Part shown: positions 44,715-52,587 of the stretch, one piece after another | How the letters are laid out: each line of letters begins with the position of its first letter | Numbering within the stretch: the stretch's first letter is position 1 | Source of the DNA: a bacterium | GTDB lineage: Bacteria; Armatimonadota; Fimbriimonadia; Fimbriimonadales; Fimbriimonadaceae | Length of the DNA: 64,000 bases | Direction: 5' to 3' | Assembly: GCA_027485645.1 (NCBI GenBank) | Contig: JAIXQR010000001.1 | Location: 675,632 to 739,631, forward strand | Program-made: the position numbers and the translations under genes | Notes under the pieces: generated by a model | Told to the model about the DNA's origin: nothing | Seen by the model: only the letters and a program-made list of their open reading frames with translations | The model's database searches: none

Positions 44715-45029
44715 ATGACCGACGACTCGCTCCTAACCATGCTGCTTGACCGGCTCGGTCAAGAGTTCGACATCCAAAAAGTTGTCCTTTTTGGATCTCG
44801 GGCTGGAGCGAACTTCTCGCCCGAGAGTGATTGGGATGTTCTTGTCGTCACGAACTCTGACCTCCCGTTTCTTCAGCGGCAAAAGCTGGCCATACATAAA
44901 ATGGGGCGTCGCGATTTTGCGCTCGACCTCCTTGTGTTCACGCCTGAAGAGTTTCAAGAAGGTTGTGAACTGAACGGCTCCGCACTTTACTGGGCGAATC
45001 TAGAGGGGCGGGTTCTCTATGCCAGATAA
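44715..45029 (+). CDS. MNT-type minimal nucleotidyltransferase (antitoxin-like)
   Basis: The 104-aa protein has the nucleotidyltransferase signature GSRAGANFSPESDWDVLVV (GS...DxD) and a third acidic residue in FALDLLV. In MNT/HEPN pairs this protein can add AMP to the HEPN partner and so neutralise it. Its last 11 bp overlap the HEPN gene, confirming a coupled pair. The pair follows tRNA-Asn, with 179 bp of apparently non-coding DNA between. Confidence 0.9.
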   Translation: MTDDSLLTMLLDRLGQEFDIQKVVLFGSRAGANFSPESDWDVLVVTNSDLPFLQRQKLAIHKMGRRDFALDLLVFTPEEFQEGCELNGSALYWANLEGRVLYAR

Positions 45030-45399
45030 CTCGGCACAATCGTGGTTGCTAAAGGCGCGAGAAGACGAGACCGTAGTTGCCGTCATCGCAAATGCCGGCG
45101 GTCCATACGGAATCGCGGCCTACCATGTTCAGCAAGCGGCAGAAAAGTATCTGAAGGCAGCACTCGTGTCCGTCGGCATCACTCCGCCAAGATCACATGA
45201 TCTAGTTCAGCTACTGAGTCTTCTTTCCCCCGAAACCGTATCTGAAGAAGTACTCGATGCGGCCGGTAGTTTGAGCGTTTTTGCTTGGATGACGCGTTAT
45301 CCAGGAGGTCCAGAAATCGAGTCGCCTGACTTAGTTAAGGCACAACAAGAATTCGATCTGCTCAAGACTTGGGTGTTGCCGATCATTGTGCTGCCATAG
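45019..45399 (+). CDS. HEPN-domain partner of the MNT protein
   Basis: The 126-aa all-helical protein shows the HEPN pattern AAYHVQQAAEKYLKAALVSVGI and PPRSHDLVQLLSLL, then the TRYPGG segment common in this branch. Toxic HEPN RNases normally carry an Rx4-6H motif, which I do not find, so it may be a non-catalytic, ligand-binding version of the type found in MNT/HEPN pairs of unknown function. Partner and overlap as described for the upstream gene. Confidence 0.86.
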   Translation: MPDNSAQSWLLKAREDETVVAVIANAGGPYGIAAYHVQQAAEKYLKAALVSVGITPPRSHDLVQLLSLLSPETVSEEVLDAAGSLSVFAWMTRYPGGPEIESPDLVKAQQEFDLLKTWVLPIIVLP

Positions 45400-45500
45400 G
45401 TGTGCTTGTAGGCAGATCGACTGCGGCTCAAGAAACCTTGCGGGTGCCCAACTACCTTTGCGTGGTTGCACACCCGGACGTATTCCAGTGCATTTGAACC

Positions 45501-46349
45501 CTAATTCGTATTTCTACTCGCCGCTTCCCAAGCCAATTCCTGCAACGCCTTCGCCTGTGCCGGACTCAAATCAACCAGCGGCTGGCCCCAAATGTTTTTC
45601 ACCGTCCCGGTTGCTCCGACCGGCGACTTGCCGATCAATGTTGCGTACATCACGCAGCCGATGTAGTAGCACCCGATCTTGTTCAGGTGGATGTCATCGG
45701 AGAGCGCAGCCTTGATGTTCTTACCGAGCCAAGGGAGCTTGCCTGCTTCCAGTCGGTCGTAAAGAATGCCCATCGCCGTGTGGCCGGGAACTAGGCGGAT
45801 GGTCGCGCCTTTCGTGGATCGCGGATCGACGCTGGCATCCGCCGAGACCTTCGCGAAGAGTTGGCCGTCTTGCTCGGTTCGCTTGCGCCAGGTCGGCAGG
45901 TCGGGCACGTCCTTCCACCACTCGCCGTTCTTGAATCCGACCCAAGTGGAGTACATGTAAATCTTCGCTTTTGGGTTCTGCTTCAGGGTCAGGTTGCGCC
46001 AGTTGATGACGTTTCCGACCGTGTCTTCCCAACGAATGCACTCCGCAATCGCCACACGCTCGGTCAAAACGACAGCGTCAAACGGCGGGGAGGCTTTCGC
46101 TAGCTCCGCCCGCAAATCGCCGTAAAGATTGTCGGGATGCTTCTCGGCGCTGGCGCTATTCTTCCAGTTGTTGCTCAGTGGCGACCCGTTGATGATCTGT
46201 TCATAAACCGCCACCGGGGTGCCTTTACTGGCGGCAATCGACCGCAGCATCTGCGGAATGTCGTGGTTCACCAGCGAATGCCCAACCATCCCAACCCGAA
46301 GCGGAGCAACCGTGCCCGACATAACTAACGCTAACGTTGCGCAAAGCAT
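45501..46349 (-). CDS. SGNH/GDSL-like hydrolase
   Basis: The 282-aa protein has a signal peptide (LCATLALVMSGTVA) and an SGNH-like block I (VGMVGHSLV, with His in place of the usual Asp before Ser) and a block V DDIHLNKIGCYY with the Asp-His pair. The middle VLTERVAIAE and MYSTWVGF are compatible with blocks II and III. It is probably an exported esterase or acetylhydrolase. The GHS variant is seen in several uncharacterised branches. Confidence 0.8.
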   Translation of the reverse strand: MLCATLALVMSGTVAPLRVGMVGHSLVNHDIPQMLRSIAASKGTPVAVYEQIINGSPLSNNWKNSASAEKHPDNLYGDLRAELAKASPPFDAVVLTERVAIAECIRWEDTVGNVINWRNLTLKQNPKAKIYMYSTWVGFKNGEWWKDVPDLPTWRKRTEQDGQLFAKVSADASVDPRSTKGATIRLVPGHTAMGILYDRLEAGKLPWLGKNIKAALSDDIHLNKIGCYYIGCVMYATLIGKSPVGATGTVKNIWGQPLVDLSPAQAKALQELAWEAASRNTN

Positions 46350-46391
46350 GACTCTTTAGATGCGTAAGCCGACGGTTGGTGTCACGCACCC

Positions 46392-46435
46392 GTCCCGTAG
46401 CTAAAAGGTCCCGTAGCTCACCCGTCTCGGGTGAG
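46392..46435. repeat. Direct repeat and hairpin in intergenic DNA
   Basis: An 11-nt sequence (GTCCCGTAGCT) occurs at 46392-46402 and again at 46408-46418. The second copy runs into a hairpin with an 8-bp stem, CTCACCCG/CGGGTGAG (46417-46424 with 46428-46435). It lies between two minus-strand genes; it could end the transcript of the gene starting at 47066. Confidence 0.5.
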
Positions 46436-46529
46436 TTCGCATAGCCGAAACTTCGATTGCTTAGGCAGCCTAAGACTAGAACTTCCGAACCCCGTGCAAA
46501 TCCGAACAAACCCGAACGCGGAAAGACCC

Positions 46530-47066
46530 TCATCCGCCTTTTAACTCGTACAGTCGCGCCGCCCAGAACATCACGATTGAGCGCTTTGCTTTCCAGCCAC
46601 ATTCGTTATCCCTCGTCGCGACAAAAACGAGCCAAGCAACCAAAGCTTCCGTCTCCGAATGAGTGAGGTTGTCAGCGATCGATCGGACGCGTTCCAGTCC
46701 AGCACCTTCGACGGCGAGGCTACTGGTCAGTTCATCAACGAGATACTCATCATCTGCCGCCGATCGAGTCCGAGGAAGCATCTCAATCGCCGCCCGCGCA
46801 ATGCTTGGAAACAGCAATCGAAAAACTTGCGGCGGGCACTCGAAAAGGGCCCGGGTTCCAATATTGCTGGCCGGACTGTCCCAGTCCAAACCTGCATGGC
46901 TAGAAAGGTCCGAGGCAACGCAATAGCCACAAGTTTCGCTGATCATTGCCAAGTCTTCCAAAGTCAACTCAGTTCGGAACGCCGTCTCGACAAGAGCCAG
47001 TACCGCTACCGTCCTTTCGTCGTAATAAGAGTCGTACCAAGAGGGGATGTTATAGTCTCGCGGCAC
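46530..47066 (-). CDS. Hypothetical protein
   Basis: The 178-aa protein is predicted to be soluble and mostly helical, with an acidic N-terminus (DYNIPSWYDSYYDE) and a central ARAAIEMLPRTRSAADDEYLVDEL. I recognise no family. The start is GTG. It lies in the patch after the MNT/HEPN pair, where the genes look unrelated to those outside. Confidence 0.55.
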   Translation of the reverse strand: MPRDYNIPSWYDSYYDERTVAVLALVETAFRTELTLEDLAMISETCGYCVASDLSSHAGLDWDSPASNIGTRALFECPPQVFRLLFPSIARAAIEMLPRTRSAADDEYLVDELTSSLAVEGAGLERVRSIADNLTHSETEALVAWLVFVATRDNECGWKAKRSIVMFWAARLYELKGG

Positions 47067-47170
47067 TTTCCGAATCCCTCGATTTCTTTTTACCTAGCCG
47101 TCAGAGGACTACAAGTAGCTCAATCGACTCGGGGAAGTTCGGCCCGGGACCACGACCTGGCGCAGGTAAA

Positions 47171-48205
47171 TCACTCCGACCGACGCAACAAAATTAACAA
47201 CGAAGGTGCCCCCAAGAGCGCTGACACGATCCCGACGTTCACTTCCATCCCGGTCCCGAGTGATCCCATGATGACGCTCATGACGCGCTGCCCAATCAAG
47301 TCCGCCAAGAGCATGACCGCCGTACCGATCAGCGCTGATCCCGGCAAAGACACACGCCAGTCCACGCCAAATATTCGTCGAGCCAAATGCGGCGCGACTA
47401 AACCAACGAATCCGACGATGCCCACCGCACCAACTGCCGCCGCCGTCATGGCGGTTCCTACAATGAGGATCTCTTTTGTCAGCCGCTTCACATCGACCCC
47501 AAGTCTCTCCGCGCTCGCTTCTCCGACCGCCAAAGCGTTCAGCCGCCGGCTACGTGAATACAAGAACGCCAACCCGATCACCAATGTCGGGAAAAGCAAG
47601 CCAACCTTCGTCCAGGTCGAATCTGATGTGTGACCGAGTAAGAAGCCAAGAATCCGCGTTGTGTCCTTCCCGGCCAGCATCAGAATGAACGACAAGACAG
47701 CGCTCAGGAGAGCCGCGACCGTCACTCCGGCGAGTAACAGGTTTTGCACGTCGACGACTCGGTTCTTCCGTGCCAATCCGTACACAAGGAGCAGAGAAAG
47801 AATGCCGCCCGAAAATCCTGCCGCGAGCATGCCAGCGCCGCCTAGCCAAGCTCCAAAGCCGAAGATGAGCGCCAGCGCACCCCCGACAGCCGACCCGCTA
47901 GACACCCCAACAATGTAAGGGTCGGCCAGCGGGTTTCGGAAAAGAGCCTGAAATGCGCAACCCACCAGGCCCAGGATGGCCCCAACCAATGTGACGGTGA
48001 AACCCCGAGGCAACCGGACTTGCCAAACGATCGTGTTCAAATTGTGTTCGCCGCCAGGCCCGTTCCAGATCTGCTCTGCAATTGCAGTCGTGCCGTGGTC
48101 ACCATCACTCCCGATCCGGACATAAATCAGCAACAAGAGTAACGACACCACCGGAAAGGCGATGAAAAGGAGTCTTGCCCGTTGCGATAGGGCGCGGGCG
48201 GTCAC
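47171..48205 (-). CDS. FecCD/BtuC-type ABC transporter permease
   Basis: The 344-aa inner-membrane permease has about ten hydrophobic segments and typical family segments: WQVRLPRGFTVTLVGAILG, GCAFQALFRNPLADPYIVGVSSGS, LLAGVTVAALLSAVLSF and GFVGLVAPHLARRIFG. It would import an iron-siderophore, haem or cobalamin with an ATPase and a binding protein, but neither is in the window. The GTG at 48205 is chosen because upstream sequence is antisense to the aminotransferase gene. TATATT ends 6 nt before it. Confidence 0.92.
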   Translation of the reverse strand: MTARALSQRARLLFIAFPVVSLLLLLIYVRIGSDGDHGTTAIAEQIWNGPGGEHNLNTIVWQVRLPRGFTVTLVGAILGLVGCAFQALFRNPLADPYIVGVSSGSAVGGALALIFGFGAWLGGAGMLAAGFSGGILSLLLVYGLARKNRVVDVQNLLLAGVTVAALLSAVLSFILMLAGKDTTRILGFLLGHTSDSTWTKVGLLFPTLVIGLAFLYSRSRRLNALAVGEASAERLGVDVKRLTKEILIVGTAMTAAAVGAVGIVGFVGLVAPHLARRIFGVDWRVSLPGSALIGTAVMLLADLIGQRVMSVIMGSLGTGMEVNVGIVSALLGAPSLLILLRRSE

Positions 48206-48229
48206 AAGGGGAATATACTCCGCAACAAG
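48206..48229. promoter_or_regulatory. Overlapping bidirectional -10 between divergent genes
   Basis: The 24 bp between the two GTG starts contain AATATACT (48212-48219). The plus strand reads TATACT (48214-48219), 10 nt before the aminotransferase start. The minus strand reads TATATT (48217-48212), 6 nt before the permease start. The two -10 boxes share four base pairs. Confidence 0.6.
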
Positions 48230-49417
48230 GTGAAAACCCTCGGCCTTTCTGCTCGCGCGGCCGCCCTGCGCCCCTCGCCCACCCTCGCGATTACCGCGAA
48301 AGCCAACTCCCTGCGTGCCGAAGGTAAAGATGTCATCTCCTTCGCTGCCGGAGAGCCTGACTTCAACACGCCTGACCCGATCTGTGAAGCTGCCATCGAT
48401 GCCATCCACAAAGGCTTCACAAAATACACGCCAAGCGCCGGAACCAAGGATCTCAAAGACGCGATCGTTTCCAAATTGGCAACCGAAAACGGACTCAATG
48501 TAGCGCCCGATCAAATCGTCGTGAGCTGCGGTGCCAAGCACTCGCTCTATAACGTCATGCAGACGCTTCTGGAACCCGGCGATGAGGTCATCCTCCTCGC
48601 CCCGTACTGGATGACCTATGCCGAACAGGTGAAACTCGCCGAAGGCGTGCCGGTGGTCATCCACTGCGCCGCCGAGGCTGGCTTTGTGCCGACCTTCGAT
48701 CAGCTTAAAGAGGCGATCTCGCCGCGAACCAAAATGCTGGTGCTTAACTCGCCCAGCAACCCAACCGGTGCGGTTTTGCCACGCGAAACCCTGAAGGAGA
48801 TCGCCGCCCTTGCGCTTCGCCACGGCTTCTGGGTCGTGTCGGACGAAATCTATGAGCGACTTGTTTACGGCGTCACCCCGCAATGCTTCGCTTCGCTCGG
48901 AAAGGAAATCGCCGAGCAAACGATCACGATTGGTGGAGTCTCAAAGACCTACGCCATGACCGGTTGGCGAATCGGATTCGCGGCTGGCCCCAAATGGGTC
49001 GCGGCTGGCATGAGCCATCTGCAAGACCAGGTGACCTCCAACCCAACTTCGTTCGCTCAAGTCGGCGCGGCTGCCGCATTTCGAATGCCTGCTTCGTCCG
49101 TAGAAACGATGAGAGCGGAGTTCGAAGCACGTCGGGACATCATCCTCGCCGGACTTCGTGCGATCCCGGATGTCAAGGTGCCTACGCCGGAGGGCGCGTT
49201 CTATGCCTTCCCTGACTTCTCGGCCTATCTCGGACCGAAGGTGCCCGATGACCTCGCGCTCGCAACCTACCTTTTGGACGAAGCCGAAGTCGCCGTCATC
49301 CCAGGTTCGGTGTTCGAAGGCAATGGCCACCTGCGGCTCAGCTATGCCGCAAGCCGAGACAACATCACCCGTGGTCTCGAAAGAATCGCAAAGGCGGTAA
49401 GCAAACTCCGCGCATGA
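48230..49417 (+). CDS. Class I aspartate/aromatic aminotransferase
   Basis: The 395-aa PLP enzyme moves amino groups between aspartate-type amino acids and 2-oxoglutarate in the cytoplasm. Motifs are RPSPTLAITAKANSL, FAAGEPDFNTP, LNSPSNPTGAVL, VSDEIYERLVY and GGVSKTYAMTGWRIGF, with the PLP lysine in SK. It matches the AspB type 1-beta group, which may also make prephenate-derived amino acids. The GTG start agrees with the family N-terminus. Its stop overlaps rnc (ATGA). Confidence 0.93.
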   Translation: MKTLGLSARAAALRPSPTLAITAKANSLRAEGKDVISFAAGEPDFNTPDPICEAAIDAIHKGFTKYTPSAGTKDLKDAIVSKLATENGLNVAPDQIVVSCGAKHSLYNVMQTLLEPGDEVILLAPYWMTYAEQVKLAEGVPVVIHCAAEAGFVPTFDQLKEAISPRTKMLVLNSPSNPTGAVLPRETLKEIAALALRHGFWVVSDEIYERLVYGVTPQCFASLGKEIAEQTITIGGVSKTYAMTGWRIGFAAGPKWVAAGMSHLQDQVTSNPTSFAQVGAAAAFRMPASSVETMRAEFEARRDIILAGLRAIPDVKVPTPEGAFYAFPDFSAYLGPKVPDDLALATYLLDEAEVAVIPGSVFEGNGHLRLSYAASRDNITRGLERIAKAVSKLRA

Positions 49418-50121
49418 TCCCAAAGGCCGTTCCGCTCCGCAACGAAGCTTTATTCAAGCTGGCCATGCGCCACCGTTCTGCAACCAAAACGGTGGAGGAG
49501 AGCTACGAACGGCTGGAGTTCTTTGGCGACTCGGTACTGGGCATGATCATTGCCCAGTACCTCTATGAGCACCACCCAGACTGGGATCAGGGCTTGCTTT
49601 CAAAAGCAAAGTCCAGCATCGTTCAAGAGGCCCCGCTCGCCCAGGTCGCGGCTCGGCTGGGATTCGATCAGTACATTGAGCTCTCGGCTAGCGAAGAAGC
49701 GACCGGCGGCAAAACCCGCCCTTCTGTGCTCGCCGATGTCCTGGAAGCGGTCATCGGCGCGGTGTATCTGGAGAACGGCCTCGAGGTTGCCCGATGGTTT
49801 GTGCTCGAGCAAATGCACGAAGCCATCATGCGCATCCGCGGAGGCGACGTGAACCCAGACGACTACAAGTCGAAGCTTCAAGAGCAAGCGCAAGCCATCT
49901 GGCGAACGCAACCGAACTACCGCGTGATTCAGGAAAGCGGCTTCTCCCACGACAAACGGTTCACCGTCCAGGCGCTGATCTACGATGAGGTCATTGGCGA
50001 AGGGACTGGCCGATCGAAGAAGGAAGCGGAACAGTCCGCGGCCCAGGATGCGCTAGTCGTCATCGAGCGGCATCGCCAACAACAAAACGAGCCAGCTCGA
50101 TCCGACGAAGTCGAGTTCTAA
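49414..50121 (+). CDS. rnc: Ribonuclease III
   Basis: This double-strand-specific RNase matures rRNA and processes mRNA. The 235-aa protein has the catalytic signature ERLEFFGDSVL, a downstream metal-binding EAVIGAVYLENG, and a C-terminal dsRNA-binding domain (about 158-225; DYKSKLQEQAQ, GEGTGRSKKEAEQSAAQDAL). It overlaps the aminotransferase stop by four bases, so both are in one operon. Secure. Confidence 0.96.
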   Translation: MIPKAVPLRNEALFKLAMRHRSATKTVEESYERLEFFGDSVLGMIIAQYLYEHHPDWDQGLLSKAKSSIVQEAPLAQVAARLGFDQYIELSASEEATGGKTRPSVLADVLEAVIGAVYLENGLEVARWFVLEQMHEAIMRIRGGDVNPDDYKSKLQEQAQAIWRTQPNYRVIQESGFSHDKRFTVQALIYDEVIGEGTGRSKKEAEQSAAQDALVVIERHRQQQNEPARSDEVEF

Positions 50122-50167
50122 GCTTCTTCAGCTTGCTTTCATTTCACCGAAGTTGAATGTAGGTGAC

Positions 50168-50971
50168 ATGAAACGAGATTCGAACCACGCAACTCTGCGC
50201 CGAATACTGGTGAGTTCGGTACTGCTATTGATCGCTGGGGCCTCTTGGGCTCAGTTCCCAGGCGGGCAATTCCCAGGCGGCCAACGGCCCAACCCCACAG
50301 AGCAGCCGAGCTTCCGGGTGACGAAGTTTGGGATCCTGCTCCGGAACGACGTCGCGGCCGAACTGAAGCTTAGTTCGGAGCAAAAGGAGCGCATCTCCGC
50401 CGAACTCGATAAGTCGATGCAGATGCCGTCTGGTGGCCCTGGTGGTGGCTTTCCCGGAGGGGGCTTTCCTGGCGGAGGCGCTCCGGGGGGAGGCGGCGGC
50501 TTTCCTGGCGGCGGAGGTGGATTCCCAGGAGGCGGAATGCCAAGCATGGAGGAGATTGAATCCATGATCCAAAAGAAGGTGGAAGGCGCAGAGAAGAACG
50601 CGATCAAGCTTCTAACCTCAGACCAGCAATCCCGGCTGAGCGAGCTATACGTTCAGTCCAGAGGAAGCCTGATGCTGTTCTCGAAGGAGTTTCGAAAGAA
50701 CTTCAAGTTCACTAAGGAAGAGAACAAAACGATTTCGTCGACAGAATCTGACCTCAAAAAGCGCTTACGAAGCATTGGTACGGCCCTCCGAGAACGGTCG
50801 ATCGATGTGGAGACGGCGGCGAAGGAATTCACCCAGGCCGAAAACAACGCGCGCGTCAAGTTGGACCCGATCATCCAGGCCGGTCGCCTAGAAGCATTCA
50901 TCGCTGCCTCCGGGCCGGTGTTTGCATTCTCAACGCAACCTGGGTCGTACTACTCCGCGAACCGGAACTAG
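50168..50971 (+). CDS. Exported Spy/CpxP-like protein with FPGGG repeats
   Basis: The 267-aa protein has a signal peptide ending ASWAQ, then short FPGGQ repeats, a helical part with an LTxxQ-like LSSEQKERISAEL, a glycine-rich low-complexity linker of FPGGG units (about 88-127) and a second LTSDQQSRLSEL. The paired LTxxQ motifs resemble Spy/CpxP periplasmic chaperones. The ATG at 50168 with AGGTG just upstream is chosen over a TTG 15 nt earlier. It ends tail-to-tail on DUF1801 (CTAG). Confidence 0.72.
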   Translation: MKRDSNHATLRRILVSSVLLLIAGASWAQFPGGQFPGGQRPNPTEQPSFRVTKFGILLRNDVAAELKLSSEQKERISAELDKSMQMPSGGPGGGFPGGGFPGGGAPGGGGGFPGGGGGFPGGGMPSMEEIESMIQKKVEGAEKNAIKLLTSDQQSRLSELYVQSRGSLMLFSKEFRKNFKFTKEENKTISSTESDLKKRLRSIGTALRERSIDVETAAKEFTQAENNARVKLDPIIQAGRLEAFIAASGPVFAFSTQPGSYYSANRN

Positions 50972-51465
50972 CCCTTTGCCGCCAAACGAGCAGCTTTGCG
51001 CGCGGCCGCGTCAATCGCCGCCTGCGCGCGGGCTCGCTCGTAGTCGGCGATGACCATCTCAACCGTCGTTTCCTTGATCAGCTGGGCGACAACATCTAAA
51101 GAAAGCTGATCAAGCTTCTTGAACCGCAGGCAACTCACACCCATGTCAAGTTTCTTTCCGGTCGCAAGATAGTCCTCGCGGAACTTCTTGGATTGCTCCT
51201 CGCTGCACAAGCAAAGGTACAGGGCCATATGCTGCTTCTGTGAGGCGAGCGAGACAAACGCAAGCGGCATCTTCGGGTCGCAGTGGTAGCCCGCCGGATA
51301 GAGCGAATGAGGGACCCAGTAGCCGATGTGACCGTAACCCATGCCTTCGACAAACCCTTCATTTAGGTTCTCCAAAATCATGGTCCGAATCGTGGAAAGC
51401 GCGGCTCGGCGATCCTCGGGCAGTCCGGCCAAGTACTCGTCAACGGTTTTTGCATCACTTGTCAT
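50968..51465 (-). CDS. DUF1801 family protein
   Basis: The 165-aa protein shows the DUF1801 (YdhG-like) pattern: VDEYLAGLPEDRRAALSTIRTMI, GYGHIGYW and the core LAFVSLASQKQHMALYLC. The fold is known but no clear function is established. Alanine-rich C-terminal helix. Cytoplasmic. Confidence 0.88.
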   Translation of the reverse strand: MTSDAKTVDEYLAGLPEDRRAALSTIRTMILENLNEGFVEGMGYGHIGYWVPHSLYPAGYHCDPKMPLAFVSLASQKQHMALYLCLCSEEQSKKFREDYLATGKKLDMGVSCLRFKKLDQLSLDVVAQLIKETTVEMVIADYERARAQAAIDAAARKAARLAAKG

Positions 51466-51523
51466 GCAGCCATTATAGTGTGATGTTTTCGGTACGTATG
51501 CGAGATTTGGAGGCTTGGTAGCG

Positions 51524-51558
51524 TTGTCGAAATTTGGTGAACAGACTACAATCCGACC
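51524..51558 (+). promoter_or_regulatory. Leaderless promoter of the NHL-repeat gene
   Basis: TTGTCG (51524-51529), a 17-bp spacer and TACAAT (51547-51552) lie 6 nt before the GTG at 51559. No Shine-Dalgarno is seen. Confidence 0.65.
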
Positions 51559-52587
51559 GTGAACTTCGACCGCAATGTTTCCCGACGAAAATTCTTAGCA
51601 ACCACCGGCACGGTGGCCGTTGGTGCGGTTGCGCACAGCCTCGGCATGAAGCCCCAAGAGCCGCTCATCCTAGGCTCCGGTGATCACCGCTATGAGTGCG
51701 TTCACGATTGGCTAAAACCGCCCGCTCACATCAAATTTGGTGACACCCACGGCGTTGCGCAGGACAGCCATGGTCGCATCTACATTGCCCACACCGTCCA
51801 CTCTGGCAGTGCCAGTTCAGATGCCATTTGTGTCTTCGCCGCGAACGGAAACTTCGCTGGCTCGTGGGGAGCGCAGTTCCGTGGCGGTGCGCACGGATTG
51901 GACATTCGAAAAGAAGGGAATCGGGAGTTCATCTACCACTGCGATGTCGCACACAACAAGGTAGTGAAGACCACCCTTGATGGCGTAGTGATCTGGGAGA
52001 AGGGAGTGCCGAAGGAATCGGGCAAGTATCCATCTGGGGGTGGCTTTACACCGACTAACGTTGCCTTTGCTCCAGACGGCGGGTTCTTTGTGGGGGATGG
52101 CTACGGTTCAAGCTGGATCCACCAATACGACAAAAACGCCGAGTACGTGCGAAGCTTTGGCCAGCCGGGACAAGCAGCAGGGATGACCAACTGCCCCCAT
52201 GGCCTTTGGCTGGACGATCGCGGATCAGAGCCGCTTTTGGCTGTTGCCGACCGTGGGAATCGCCGAATTCAGTACTTCGACCTTGACGGTAAGCACGTCA
52301 AGTTTGTGACGGATGGCGTTCGAATGCCGTGCCACTTCAGTATTCGTGGCGGCGAAATGCTCTTCCCAGACTTGGAGAGCGTGGTCACGGTTCTCGACGA
52401 GAACAACAAGGTTATCGTCCACCTGGGCGACGGAAAGCCGTCCAATCTTCGAGACCGACCTCGGACAGATTTCATCCCGGGCAAGTTCATTCATCCGCAC
52501 GATGCGATGTTCCTTGCGAACGGCGACATTTTGGTGGCCGAGTGGGTTCCCATCGGCCGAATCACGTTGCTCCGTAAGCTGAGTTAA
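51559..52587 (+). CDS. Tat-exported NHL-repeat (six-bladed propeller) protein
   Basis: The 342-aa protein starts with a twin-arginine signal (SRRKFLATTGTVAVGA). A six-bladed NHL-type propeller follows with repeats such as HGVAQDSHGRIYIAHTV, HGLDIRKEGNREFIYHCD and IHPHDAMFLANGDILVAEW. It resembles peptidylglycine-lyase-like or SMP-30-like propellers. No clear catalytic site can be named. It ends tail-to-tail on DUF1501 (TTAA); such propellers are often near DUF1501/PSD1 genes, as here. Confidence 0.85.
   Translation: MNFDRNVSRRKFLATTGTVAVGAVAHSLGMKPQEPLILGSGDHRYECVHDWLKPPAHIKFGDTHGVAQDSHGRIYIAHTVHSGSASSDAICVFAANGNFAGSWGAQFRGGAHGLDIRKEGNREFIYHCDVAHNKVVKTTLDGVVIWEKGVPKESGKYPSGGGFTPTNVAFAPDGGFFVGDGYGSSWIHQYDKNAEYVRSFGQPGQAAGMTNCPHGLWLDDRGSEPLLAVADRGNRRIQYFDLDGKHVKFVTDGVRMPCHFSIRGGEMLFPDLESVVTVLDENNKVIVHLGDGKPSNLRDRPRTDFIPGKFIHPHDAMFLANGDILVAEWVPIGRITLLRKLS

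Noticed and set aside
48206-48919. Upstream extension of the FecCD permease frame to 582 codons
   Set aside because: The added 238 codons are antisense to the aminotransferase and show no similarity to permeases; the GTG at 48205 has its own -10 box.
50440-50540. GC-rich short repeats that could suggest a CRISPR or regulatory repeat
   Set aside because: They encode the FPGGG low-complexity linker of an exported protein; there are no spacers of constant length.
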